Positions 13,401 to 26,300 of a stretch of 64,000 nt of DNA are shown one piece after another. The position numbers and the translations under genes were made by a program. Each line of letters begins with the position of its first letter. Position 1 is the stretch's first letter. Origin of the DNA: Brachypodius melanocephalos (taxonomy: Eukaryota; Chordata; Aves; Passeriformes; Pycnonotidae); NCBI GenBank assembly GCA_013398615.1, contig VZSR01000393.1, positions 6,089,496-6,153,495 on the forward strand. The letters are read 5' to 3'. The notes under the pieces are model-generated. The model was not told the origin of the DNA and did no database searches. It was given only the letters and a program-made list of their open reading frames with translations.

Positions 13401-15099
13401 AAATGAAACTAAAAATTGTGGGTGTGGCAATACCTTTCCTGTATACCCTACCTTATGAATTTCATAAGGCTTACTGTGATGTGAACCTGCTGACTTCTTT
13501 ATTCTTTTTGCGGTGTTTTTATGGAATGGAGAATTGATTTCACAGGGTTGACTTTCAAGTCCATGAATTTTTATGGTCAGAAAGTAGCCCCACTTTTAGA
13601 TATAAATTTCTGGTTCTGGGAGGGTTGTTTGGCTTGAAAGTTATACTAGAATGGTCTTTAGTTCAGACAGAGTTTAGTAAAAGTTTCATTAAGGGAAAAA
13701 GAAAAAAAAAAAGAAAGGAATAGAAAGAAGAAAGGCCTGGCTGGTGTCCTTATAATCATGCAGTGTGCATGGCTGGGAGCAGTGGTTCAGCCACAGTTTG
13801 GCAGCTGAACTCCAGAGCCTTGTTGGACTAAGGCTGCCTTTGCTGCACTACAAAAGACTGGTCTTGATTTATTTCTTCATATTCCAAAGGAAATTCTTTG
13901 TCTTCAGTGGTGTCCCAGGAATGTGTGCATTTGTTCCCAAACTACAGCCCTGACACACTTACCTATTTAGGTGATGGCTTTGAATGGAGTCATACAAAAC
14001 TGAAACAGAATAATTTTCAATTTTATTTATTTGACACTGTATGATATCACTGTAGTTGTTCTTTCTATTCCAGTGCTACAATAAAACTGTAGACAATACC
14101 CTACAGGAAACTTTTATACATAGTGAAAGGGCTTTTATTTTTAGAAGACTATAGTTCTCCACTTGGTGGTCTGCCTGTTAAAAGCAAACAGTTTAGAACA
14201 CAGTTCAAACCAAACATTGAATACTGGCTATGTCACTCTTGATTCAGGGGCAATTGGCTTCTGCAGTCTAATCCGCTACATTGCACAGGGAAAAATTGTT
14301 ATCATGTTTTATATATAATATATATTTTTAAATAACATTTTGTTGAACATAATGGTAAATAAAACATTTCCTTGCAGGGATTGAACAATAGCTGGGTCTT
14401 GGCATAAAATCAGCCTGCATGTGTTTCACAGACAGTTACCAGCTTGGCTGCCAATGTTCTTACCTGACTGGGTGCAATGGAGGGAGATGGGACAGCAGCA
14501 AATCCAAGAGAAACAGCTCTCCAGAAGTGAAGGGTACAGGTTCATCCTGGTGTTGATGTGGTTTTATCCACTTGGCTCAGAGGAAATAGGAGAGAAGAGA
14601 ACATTGTGTTTGTATGAAATACTGCTCTGGTATATTTGGAGGCAAAGTGATGAGGAAAAGAGTGAAAGCCTTGAAACTTAAAACAGGGCAAGAGATATTG
14701 GGAGAGAGAATGCAGAGTGATGGCACAAAGCATTGCTGCTCTTTGAACCACATGTTGAGAACATAGTCCCTTAGGTCTGGGTCTCAGAAATATTGAATTT
14801 TAAACAATTCATTGCTCATCAGTCATGTGCTTTGGGGAAGTGTGCAGTGCTTCCTGCTGGAGAGTCAGCTAGCAGTACTGGATGTTTTATATGCCAGGTA
14901 CTTTGGGGACTTTGGTGTCTGTCCTCTTGAAAGACTCATGGAAAAACCATGGGCTGCTCTGACCAGTGAAATTCCTATTTTCCTATATCTTATTTCATAC
15001 TATATAATTTCATGTGGTCTCTCAATCCAGTGAGATACAATCTATGCCATCATAAAACAATTTTTGTTCTGACAAGATAAGAAATGTAGATGTTTAAGT
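7441..15099. other. Unique sequence, no gene recognised
   Basis: Short open frames (98 codons at most) lie on both strands with no recognisable product. The simple-sequence tracts are a T run near 7919-7931, a TC tract at 12886-12899, and a purine-rich A/G tract at 13694-13736. A small GC-richer patch lies at about 11015-11155. No transposon boundary could be recognised. Confidence 0.55.
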
Positions 15100-15620
15100 T
15101 GGATGCAAGAACTCAAAAAGGCCACATTTCCTTAATTTAAAAAATTCATTCCAGTATTTTTACCAAGGAAACACAGTTTACAAATTCCTAAGTTTACAAT
15201 TAATAAGCTATTTATAATTTAAAAAAAATTACTACATATGTATATCCACATATTTTATATAGAAAAGCTTTCATGTATATAGAAGGTGAAAGGCTGCTTA
15301 ATAAAATAATTATATTTATCTCCTTTTATTATATTTAATTACCAAATTTTAAAGGCTTTATTCTGTTTTGACTGTAAACTGTAGATTAATTTAGCCAAGA
15401 AAATGTAGTATATCTATTTTAAAATTATAAATTGTACAATTTTTTCACACATCAAAATATTATATAATAAATAAATATTAGATACTTATAACACATGAGA
15501 TTTTATTTTTCACAGTGCCTACAAATTTCTAAATTCTTGTGTCATGGTGCTTTAGATTATCTTTACATCTATAAATTTAAGAATTTGTAGACATAATGAT
15601 ACTCTGGTATGACAGAAGTA
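15100..15620. other. Very AT-rich block
   Basis: This is the longest strongly A+T-rich run noticed in the window, with repeated TTATAATTTAAA-like words, few G or C runs, and no long open frame. It may act as a matrix-attachment or easily unwound region, or be a conserved non-coding element. Neither can be decided from sequence alone. Confidence 0.4.
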
Positions 15621-17280
15621 TCCAAATCCAGATTTCTTAATCCCATTTCCATGTTTAGGTGTCTAGTCAGTGAGAGACAATACATCATGGATTCAGGATG
15701 AGCTTTTCTCTAGTATGAAATTTTGGATTTATGCAATGCCTTCCTCTAGAAAAGGAACCCCTTGATATGGGGGTTTAATCCAGTGCTTTAAATAAACACT
15801 TAGTAAAACATACTTTTGCTGTAAAGAACATAGTGCAGGGTGTTTTTACCAGGGATCTGTGTTTGTGAAAATAATTTAGATGAAGTCAAGAGAAAATACA
15901 TGGGTGTATTTTACGGTGCCTTGTTTTATTTCTGCTGGGTTTTTTTCTGCTGTACATCACATGGCAAACAGGATTCCACCATTTCTTCTGTGACACCTAC
16001 GGCATCCAGCCTCGTGCTTCCCCTGTGTGGTGTGCAAAGCAGCACAGTTCACTGGCAATTTTGTTTTAAATGTTTGCTTATACCAGTGATACAGGGAGGC
16101 TAAGAGGTAGAGCTAGGTCTGAAAAAATGTCAGACTGTTTTGTGGAATTGATTGTGGTGAAAGGAGGTGAAGAGCACAGGAAATTGAACTTGAAAACATT
16201 TTGGCTGTAGAACAGTTCATTGCAGGTCACAGCCCTTCCAGGGGAAGCCTGGAGTCCTGGACATTACCTTTTGGGGGTGCAAAATAATTCATAAACCTCC
16301 ACTAACTACAAGAGGAAGAAGGAAATTTTCCAATCATTAGTTCTCCTTTGTGGCATTTTACTTTGTCACAATGTCCATACTTCAAGTTGTAGCAGTAAAT
16401 GTTAAAAATATTTACATTGGAGCTATTCCAGTGGATGCCTTTACTGTCCTGAATTTTGCTAAATCAAATACATGAATATTTAGTATTCCTAAATGTTTCT
16501 ACAAAGCCTATAGCCACTTTCAGGGTAAAATTCAATTGCCTCTGGCTCCCACCGAAGAGCAGCTTCCTTTTGAACCAGCTATTCTTAGAAAACCGTGCTA
16601 TAGAGCACGGAGCAGTGGAATTGCTATGCATAATGTTAGGGCAATTTCTTTTTGCCTTTAGGTGATATGACCAGCTGACATTTCAGCACAAGGATCCTTC
16701 AGAGCAATATAGAGAATTTGATGTGACAGTGTTTCTGAGTCAAGCACTGAAGTTAAAAAAGTATTTGTTATATATACAACACATGTACTAGCCTCTCATG
16801 TAATCAAAGAGTTTTCCCTGGCTTGTTTCCACGTGTAGTTGTCTCCTTTTTTGTCCTCATTTTTATTTTGACTGATGCATACTTAAATGATCACACTTCC
16901 CATGCACACACCACCCCCTGTGCCTGCACTTTGCAGGAGATGCCTCATGCATTGCCATTTCTGCTTCCCCACCTCTTGTGTTTCAGTCGCATCGATTCTC
17001 TTGCCAGGAGTGTCAGCTGGGGCAATGCTGTGAGTGCAGCAGAGCTAGCAGCTCCTTGCCTCTGAGAGGGTGATAGCAGGAAATGTCACAGCCTGTCCTC
17101 ATCAGCTTGGATTAAAGCTGGATGGAATATTTGGCCAATGCGATAAAGACAAAGCAGAGCATGTTGGAAACCTGCGGTTTGAACAGTTACATCAGCAAAG
17201 GAACTGACAAATAAGTCTTCATGAAGAAAAGAATTAGGCTACCTGAGTTGACTTCCACTAAATAAAAATAAGTTTTGCTT
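15621..17280. other. Unique sequence, no gene recognised
   Basis: The open frames at 15840-16103 and 16823-17065 are under 90 codons and resemble no known family. No repeat family was recognised. Confidence 0.5.
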
Positions 17281-17287
17281 TGGTAGG

Positions 17288-17361
17288 TTCTTTTTTTGGT
17301 GTTTGTTTGCTTGTTTCGGGGTTTGGGGGTTTTTTTCTTTTTTTTTTTTTTTTTTTTTTTT
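17288..17361. repeat. T-rich/G-rich low-complexity tract ending in T24
   Basis: The plus strand is almost entirely T and G. It includes 'ggggtttgggggttt' and ends in an uninterrupted run of 24 T (17338-17361). No gene-like sequence lies to the left on the complementary strand, so a processed-pseudogene poly(A) tail is not supported. Confidence 0.85.
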
Positions 17362-17727
17362 CTTACAGAAAATACTCTTCACCTAATATCCCTGAAAACA
17401 GATAATGAAAGGAGGTAATCTTTGGGATGTTGGGTTTCAATGTTTCTTTCAGTGAGTTGAGACATTGAGGCACATCATTTCTCCACAATGAAATCTTGCT
17501 CTATTGCTCGCTTGAGTTCACGGTTTGTGATTTCCAAGTCTCTTTTTGGTTTATTTGAGAAACTTGATGGATTCTTCTGCTTTCCCAGAGCAACAAACAG
17601 TTTTTCTGACTGGTGGAAGGCAGAAAACATGCAAACCCAGAGAAGTTACTGAAAAGCATGGATTTCTTCCTTTGTGGTTTGGCAATCTTCATTCTGGTCA
17701 ACCTTGCAGTATCTGGGTGAGAAAATC

Positions 17728-17747
17728 ACTCCAATTGTGATTGGAGT
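17728..17747. repeat. Inverted repeat, 8-bp arms
   Basis: The arms ACTCCAAT and ATTGGAGT are separated by TGTG. Each arm contains a CCAAT/ATTGG core in opposing orientation. It is short enough to occur by chance. Confidence 0.8.
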
Positions 17748-19501
17748 TGGTTTCCCTTTGCTTCTCCGAGCACCAGAACAGCACACAGGTGACTCCAAGG
17801 GACAATCCCTGTAGGAGAACATACAACTGCTGTGGCCTTCTAGTCAGCCCCTGCTGGGTCACTGATTCACTTTGATTACAGTGGTATCCATTTTCCACGT
17901 TAAATAATTTATGTGTTATTGTTGTGTTGCATTTTAACAAAGCCACTGCTTTTTGATCTCTAAGGTGGATGATGCTGCTGTTCACAGAAGCAGAAAGTCT
18001 GAAAGTCATAAATGATCACAAGGTGTAACAATGCTCTACTGTACAGATGTTGTACAATAAACCAATGGGACAGAGCATTCTGTAAATTTAATGGCACATC
18101 ACTTAAAACATCATATAATTACAGGGTGTAAGTTGGAATAAAAATTACACCTTTGCAGGTTAAGTAAAGAATGGCTAATAAAATTGTAACAGACATACAT
18201 TATACAGCATGGGGTTCATAATGAATAATTGGTAGGTTATTAGTGCTTAACAGATTAAGGGTACTTCCATTTATTACTGTGTTCCACTAAGGATGAGCAT
18301 TATTTTTTTTTCAAAGCAAATTCACTGGAAACAGACAGTTTCAAATTTATGCTTGTAATGATTGCTACATGGTCCATTAAGACCACCTCTAAGTGAGCTT
18401 AATTTGTAGCAGATAAATGTACATGTCTACATATTTTTCAACGTAGTTTATGGTGCATCCTGCACAGCTGTGCCCAACTGATTAAATCCTCACAAAATTT
18501 AAATAGGAAACCCATTACATAGACAGTATTATATCCATTTATCATACACACATTTTCAATTTAACTCTCAAAGTCTTTGTGCAGGATATTTTCACTGTTT
18601 TATTAAATATGTATAGCAAGGCCATTTTCTCTTCTAGTTTGTTTTGTGCTTTTGTTTTCTGGGTTTGTTTGGATCCTGCTTTTCAGTTCTATCACAAAAT
18701 AATTAAGAACTTTAGCAAACTGAACATCGTCTACAACAATTATCTCAGTAATGATCCTAGATGTGACCGTCACTTAAAATCCTAGATCAAGAGAGCTCCT
18801 ACCTAGGGAAGACAAGCAGGTCTATAACCATGGTGTAGGGAAAGGTGATTGGTGTAATACCCTTGCTTCTCTGTCTGAATACTGGACTCTGGATTTTCTG
18901 GAGAGATAAACTTGCTAGATGCTGATAAGTGTTGGGATTACAGATGTTTCTCTCCTTTCTTCAGCATTTCCTACTAGTGGACTCTGGGCATCTCCTGATT
19001 TTGTTAAAATCCTTTCTAGAATCCCATTCTGAACTGTCCAGCTTTATCTTGGCTTTAGGTGTTTTCAGTGTCATATAAAGCATAGTTTTGCCTTATAGAA
19101 ATGGGATTAGAAGCATTTGTCCAATATTAGAGACAATTTTACAGATCAAATTTAGCTGCTCCGAATTACTTGAAATCCCTCTCATGGTCACAAACTATAG
19201 AGTACTTTAAAGCTGTTCACTTGCCCTGAACCCTATGTGAAACAGATGGCATGAATTCTCTGTCAGCCCAAAACTGCTCTGCTTTGTTCAGACCCACAGA
19301 ATTTTCTCTGGATCTGGTAAAAGTCTTGTTCATCACATTCTGTGGTTTGTTAAATTGAGCCTCTGGAGCAGGGCACACGTTTATTAAGGTCAGTAGAGCC
19401 TGCACTGGCAGAACCCTGCAAAATAAGGGACAACTTCTGTTTAAGGTGTAGGACTAACTTTGTTTATCTGAGAATAACAATAGGGAAACAAGATTTCAAA
19501 A

Positions 19502-19526
19502 GAACAAGAATAAATAATTCTTGTTC
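19502..19526. repeat. Perfect inverted repeat, 10-bp arms, 5-base spacer
   Basis: GAACAAGAAT and ATTCTTGTTC flank the spacer AAATA. The structure is directly visible. Its function is unknown, and it lies in unique AT-rich sequence. Confidence 0.9.
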
Positions 19527-21306
19527 ATTCGTGTCTGCATTCGCCTAATTAAATGCCAGAGACAGATTCTGTGCTCTTCTACAAACTGAACAAACAAACA
19601 GAGCCACAAGGAAGTGTTGACCTCCAAAATCTTCAAGAATTGACAATTTATTATGAAAAGAAATGGCTGTTTAAATACTGCATTTTTGTTTGGTGGCTCT
19701 GTTTACTTGATATGTGTATAAAATTAAACCATACGACCATTTTTAAGCAAACATGAGTATTTTAGACAGAAATTAAAAGGATTTGGTAATTTTGTTTTCT
19801 CAGTGCTGCAAATAGTGACAATTGCCTATTTCCACCTTTTTTTTAGTCTGTCTTTGAAGTCATTAAATGATTTTCTCTCCCCAATGTTGAGTGTCAGTCC
19901 CTATTCCACAGAAACACCAGAACTGGTAGGCACATGAATTAGCTCCAAAACATTTCAGATGACAGAAAGTATTTTATATCCCCGCACTGTGAAATTTGTT
20001 TCAGTATATTAGAATTTTGATTATACATTAACAAACTAAATGATTGATTTTTTTTTTTTCTGGTTAAGATGAAAATGCTGGTGCAACCCTTTTCCAACTT
20101 GCATGATTTTTCCATAGAATTTTATTGTGAGTTAGACCTTGTCCTGATGTTTTTCAGAGCATTCCACACATTTTCTTTGCTCAAGCCTCTTGTTTTGACT
20201 TCTCATTTCACTTATCTTCCTTCTAAAAAGCCAAGTCATCTCTGGGAAGTAAATAAGATTCCCAAGTAAGAACACTCAGACAGTGCCCATCTGTTCTTCC
20301 AAACATCAGCTTCAGCATAAATACAAGGACAGACAGTAGAGCTACATCCTCCTTGGAATGTAGTGGGGAATGAACTTCCCAAATCTTGGAGAGACAGTGG
20401 AAATGTTTTAGGACATTTTTAAGAGAAAGGAAGATGTCCTTCATGTGAGAATGTGGGGTAAGCAGAAAACATTGTTAAAATGCTGAGGAATTATTTCATT
20501 ATTGCAAATGCTCAGGTGCTCTGGTGACAGACCCCACACCTACAAACAGTGCTGCTGCCTTGGGGTGGGGACTGAAAACACTGGGGGAACCAAATGCCTC
20601 TTGTAAAAGACAAAAGTGCATTTCTGAACAAACCTGTGAATGTGATACTACAGACTTACTGTCTTAGAAGATTAGAGAAATGCTTAGGAACAGAGAAGTC
20701 AACCCATGGACAAAAATGTCCTACTTGTTCCTTTCTGTTCAAACATCACACAGCCAAAGAAGCTGGCTGAGCTGGACAGCTCTTGAACAAGCCATAGGCG
20801 AGGTCACTTTGTCAAGGCTGCTGTGATGGTTTGAACATCAAGACCTGTGTTCCTTCACAAAGACCCCAGTTCATTCAGAGACAGCTGTCACAGAGTTCAT
20901 CTCTTTCAGTAGGAATTGATTGTGACCAGTAAAGTGCTCTCTCCATGACCTGGAGTTGGCCATCACAGGTGTGGGAATAATTTTGCATATGTATATGGTA
21001 TTATATCTAGATTTCAGGGAGAGAATGTTTTAAAGGATAAAGAATTATAGCCAATAAGTTGCAGGTAAAGTCTAAAAGAGGAAACCTATTAGCCAGGAAT
21101 ATTAGTGGCTATCCAGTGTCTGGTGATAGTTTTTTTCATGGAAGCGCAAAATTATGTCTTTCAGCTCTGTGTGAGTTTTTTGGAGCCTTGCTTGTGATAT
21201 CAAGGAGCTGTTGTCTGTGAGATTCTAGTGCATATATATACTCACTCCATCTACATAAAATGGATATTTGTGCTTGTGATGAAACTGTTCTTTGCATGCT
21301 TAATGG

Positions 21307-21332
21307 ATAAACACTTCAACAGAAGTGTTTAT
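21307..21332. repeat. Perfect inverted repeat, 11-bp arms, 4-base loop
   Basis: ATAAACACTTC and GAAGTGTTTAT flank AACA, the strongest short hairpin noticed in the window. Two further pairs (21304-21305 with 21334-21335) form beyond one mismatch. Too short for a microRNA precursor as it stands. Confidence 0.92.
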
Positions 21333-23309
21333 GCAAAAAGGCAAAACAGTGCAACTGTATGAACCTGAGGAGGTTTGTGTCACAATCTGTTATCTTGAAA
21401 CCCAACCAAGACAAACTTACTTCAGGGGAGTCTGTTTTATTTTGCTGCTGGCAGCAGAATGATTAGTTGCAGAATAATCTTCTAGAGAGCTGGTTGCTGA
21501 TTAAAAAAAATTAGACTGCTCCCTGTGTTGTACTTTCAGAGTAATCTTCCTCACATTTTGATTTTTGAGGAATAGCATCAATACAATATTGTTAAATAAT
21601 CTTTACAATTGAAATTATTAATGTAGCTAATTATAAGTATCTAAAAATCTGCCAGCCCTTCAGTCTAAAGTTAACTTTTTGAAATAAATAGATGCATGAA
21701 AAAGACAAACTAGCTGCCTGTCAGAACAAAGAGGACTTTATAATGATTTTTGGAATATTTTTGGAGCAATGGAAGAATAATTGGTAAATGCTTTACAGGC
21801 AGGAAAATGACCCTTAATCTAGTGAGGATATTGAATGCAATAACATTTTGTGTCCAAATTATATTAAGTACTTAAATATTTCAATTCTTGGGTGCTCAGC
21901 TGAACCATAGCCTCATTCCTTCTTAGCTCAACCTTTATAGTTTAAATAAATTTATCAAAGTATGGCCAATTCAGAATGCAGTTTAAGGTGAGGCTGCAGC
22001 TTCAACAGAGTCAGAGGTAGGACCATGCCTCAAACATGAGCTAAACAGTTCAAGCAAATTCAGTGAACAAGAAAAAAATTATGAGTGAATTAAAATAAAT
22101 ATAGAAAATATTTTCTGCATGAGAAAGGAATAAATGCAGTTAACAGTAGTTCTTAACAGGATTTTTTCAACGGGGATGTTTTTATCCTCCAAATGATAAC
22201 CAATTAAAATATATTCATAACGGAAGCTGACCTTCATGAAAATACATTTTGTCCTCTGAAGCAGGAGGTTTGATAATCATATAGTTACCATAGCACACAC
22301 AAATATCTGGCTTGGAAAGCACAATAAATCTTGTTTAATTAAACTTTGTTTCAAATGAGTTGACTTGCAGTCAGATTGGAAAGGACTTCCATATTTTAAC
22401 CAAAAAGAAAAAAAAATATTTAAATTATAGAAATATGCAAATATTGCATCAATGTTCTAGAGGAAGCTGTAATTAGGACTATTTAGGGGTTTGATGGCTT
22501 TGTAGTTCTTTGTGGTGTATGAAAATGTTTGTGGTTTGTATCATATTGCATTAACTGGAGGTGTCATGAGCTGTATTCTTTGGTCCCCCCTGTGTGTCAC
22601 ATGACTTCTCATTATTCTATGATCTTTCCTTTCAAAGTACTTTGTTTTTAAACCGTAACTAATACATCATGTGCCCAAACATATCAAGCATTTCTCATAT
22701 AGGGAAATACGAAGCATTTTCGCATAATTCTGCAGTGTGATATTAAACAGATTTTACAGATTTCATACAAACATAAAAAAACCAAGTTCCTCTAAATTTA
22801 AGCCTCCTTAGAACATGAATTATTTTTATTTGGATTGAAAACTGAAAAAACCCCACTGTTTTTTTTTTCTGTACTGCTAAGCTGTTGTTTGTTTCTAAAT
22901 CCTTCTTTAGAAGATTTTTTTTCCTCTGAAACCTTAGTGATTGTCTCTGCTTTGATTTATTTCTTTCTGAATCATTGTCTCAGATCGTGTGTGCCTGCAA
23001 GGCTTAGTGAGCTGCTTGGAGTGAATCCCCCTGTCTGCCTCTTCTAGGGGCTCTTTACCACTGTGTGCCAACAGTTTTGCCCTCTGTTCTGGCCGTGTGT
23101 GAAAAGCAAAATGCAGAAAGTGCTTTGGATATGCAGAGTGCATAAACACAGAGCATGAGCAGGGCTGAAGAAGGTGATCCATAGCATCTCTCTGGCTGAG
23201 CAGGGAGCTGTCCAGCTGGGAGCAATTTTGTGATGTTGCCATGCTCTGGAGTAGGTTTCTCATTCTTTACGAGTTCTTGAGTCACAAAAAAACCGCACAG
23301 AGGTGGTGA

Positions 23310-23349
23310 GTTGCTGTGCAAGAGAAGAAGTTGCTGTGCAAGAGAAAGC
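23310..23349. repeat. Tandem duplication, two 20-bp units
   Basis: The unit GTTGCTGTGCAAGAGAAGAA (23310-23329) is followed directly by a copy (23330-23349) that differs only near its end. It looks like a local slippage duplication. Confidence 0.92.
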
Positions 23350-26300
23350 AGAAGGCAGAAGGATGAAATATTGGCTGGGTGGCAGTGGAAGGGAAATACT
23401 TACAGGTCCTAAACTCGTAAATTATTTATGTTTGGACAAAAAGCACCACTAAGGTTAAACCTCTGGTTCCAATATTGCCTTTTGAATTTATCAGCTTCCA
23501 TTTCCTAATTTTCAGTGAGTGTGAGCTGTGGAAGTTTATGGACTTACATGCTGGCACTTATCTACCCCAGCAGCTTCTGGACACCTGCCAGCTGCTGGGG
23601 ATTCTGAAGAACTGAATGGGTGCAGTAGAGCAGGGCAGAGGGGATGGTTCTGCCTGTTCCATCGGTGCAGGCACACCCAGACACATCCAAACAAAAAATA
23701 TTCACTGCTGAGGCCCCTTGTGGCCAAAGCTTCTCAGGAGAAGCGTATTCCTATCAAGTTCCCTTTGGCAACATGAGCAATTTTTTCTGCTATATTTTGT
23801 GGCTCATCCTTTGAATCATCCTTTAAGGATATCCTCTGGGCTGAAATCCTATTTGCACTATTAACTTTTATTCTGTAATAACTCATTTAAAAACATCAGA
23901 TGGTCTCTAAATAGGTGTTTTATTAATGTTTTGTTAAAAAATAATAAATTCTGCATTCTGCTCCTATTAAGTCAGGGTTCTGCAGCCTCTGCAATGTAAC
24001 CTTGACATTTCAAAACTCTTTTAAAGACCTGGCAGAGCCTTCCTGATAGATTGAAGTTTATTGTTTTATCAAAGGATACACTCAAAGGAACTGCTGATTT
24101 TTTAAGGCAAGTGCTAATGTCTTAACCCTACTTGCACCTCAGATGTAAGATCTGTATAAATGTATAATAAATGCATAGTGTGTATAACTATATCTATATT
24201 CTTCAGAAACAAAAATGGCTTGCAAAATCTAATTAGCTTCTTCTTTTCTTTCTGCCTGATTAGTTTCAGTTACTTGATTTTGAATCCATTGTTTTCTCCA
24301 TTAATTTTATGGTGTGATTATTGAAGTGGAATGTAGTTGTGAGAATAAACAATCTGTTTGGAAGTGGGAGGTCATGGGTACTCCTTAGTCAGGCTGTTTT
24401 CTGTACACAGTTCAGATGGCACCCAGGCTAGTGAAAAGTTAATGAAAGCACCCAAAATCTTATGAAAGGAGTTCAAATGAATTTGTGCTGGCATGTATGA
24501 ACTTGTTAGCCCATGGACAAACTCAGTCCTTCAGCTCAGTATTTATTTAATCCAGACAGAAGTCATACTGCCTGGAACTCTATGAGGAGGAGACATTTCT
24601 CTCAATTCCCTTTTACCTAGGTATATGGCATTTCTATCTTTGCTACCAAACACAAATTTAGCTTGTTATAACACCCTCCTTGAGCAGTGATGGAGTCCCA
24701 CTAAAATATATCTTCTGACTCAAAGTTTAACACTGTGCTTCTACTGCTGCAGCCAATATGTTGCTGTGAAAATTCTTGGTAAGTACTTATCCAGAATTAT
24801 TGAAGGACTCGACCTTCTTCTGTGAAGTATTAGCAACATTATTGAGTTCTTTTTTAATAGTGTTTTTGTTATCTCTGCCCTTGTAAGTCGCTTCTTCCAA
24901 ATGTTGTAGCTTATTAGTTTATATGTTATTTCCATTGCAATTATAGCCAGAAACAGGAAAGGTTTTTTACCTTTTTAGCACCTTGTCACCATACATAATT
25001 TTTAGATCCTCATTTCTCCTAATTAGAGGTTCTTTAAACCCTCAGCTCTCACTGGATATCAAAGCATGCTTATGATATCAAGTAGCTGAAGTTTATGGAA
25101 GGTTGCTTTGGTGGTTTGCTTTTGGTTGCTTGATCTGTGGTGTTTTTTTGGGGGGGTTTGTGTGTGTGTGATCTCTTAGGGCAGTGTAATATAAATGTAC
25201 ATAAAGATCAGACATCTGGGACAGCCTCTGCTGGAATGACCTCATGGCTGTGCCAGGATATGTGAGGTCTCTGCCTGGTACCCCTCACCTCCAGGATGGT
25301 GCCACCTGCTCCCGGAGTTTTCTTCCGCTGGCATAGAACAAATAGGATTGGATGGGATGTGTGAGGTGAGTAGCCTTCACTGTCTGAGGAGAATTTGGGG
25401 ATCTTTAAAAAACCCACAAACTATTGGAAGATAAAGTGAAGCAGATGAAAATTATTGATGGGTCCCTGACAAGATTATCCTAAAGAAGACAGTGTGACTT
25501 TCCTCATGTATTTCAATTTTCATTTTGCTCATGTTCTGCTTGATGGCTGTGAGGCATTTGTGTGTATTCCCCAAGCACAATAATTGAAACAAGACCAACT
25601 GGCCAGAGGAAAAATCAGCCTATGCAAAGCATTGATGAGAACCTGATCCCTACAAGAGTTCATGTGGCTTCAATGTTCTTGGAGCTGATGTGGCATCATT
25701 TCTTTTAGTCTGAGAGATGGACAGATGGATCAAAATTGTAGGCTCAAACATTAGGAGAGACTGGTCAGAATGTGTGGTTTCAGAGGCCTCTAGAGCAATC
25801 TGTGATACAAAATTATCTTTCTATACCATTCAATCATATTTAGTTTTTAAAAAGTGCTGTAGTAGTGATTTATTAACATTTTAGGACATTTAAAATGTTT
25901 TGAAAATATTATAACATTTAAATATTAAAATAATCATGATAAAAGCTCATTACTGTCACTCTGAACCAATTTTGTCTGATTTCCCTGAAGAAAAGTGTCT
26001 ATAGGCCAGACTATACTTTTCTAACATTGTCAGTGGATTTTCTGGTATATAATTAAAAGGAAAATGTGGCCATTTAATTCCCCAAACAGCAATAAAAATA
26101 GTGAACTCTGAAGAGTATGTATTTGGGGTATGAATAGTTGATTTTTCTTTTAAAATGGGTTTATAAGACTATTGTTAGTAGTGTCATTTCCTTTTTTCAC
26201 TGCATCCTTGAGAGTGGATGTTTGCAGATGCACTATTACAAGAGCTACTTATTGTAATATCCTTTCTGAGTGAAGGCAGCAGCCTGTGCTAATTGCTTTA

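Larger units (their letters stand above)
17362..23309. other. Unique sequence with possible conserved non-coding elements, no gene recognised
   Basis: Open frames are at most 109 codons and unrecognised. The stretch 18030-18560 reads as dense, balanced, non-repetitive AT-rich sequence with a palindromic E-box GCACAGCTGTGC (18462-18473). The stretch 22190-22560 contains a perfect POU octamer ATGCAAAT (22435-22442) among TAAT cores. Both are candidate enhancers by composition only. Several perfect inverted repeats are listed separately. Confidence 0.45.

Noticed and set aside
21307..21332. microRNA precursor
   Set aside because: The 11-bp stem is too short and the flanks extend the pairing only marginally.
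23310..23349. Short direct repeats as a CRISPR array
   Set aside because: There are only two adjacent copies without spacers, and the genome is vertebrate-like.
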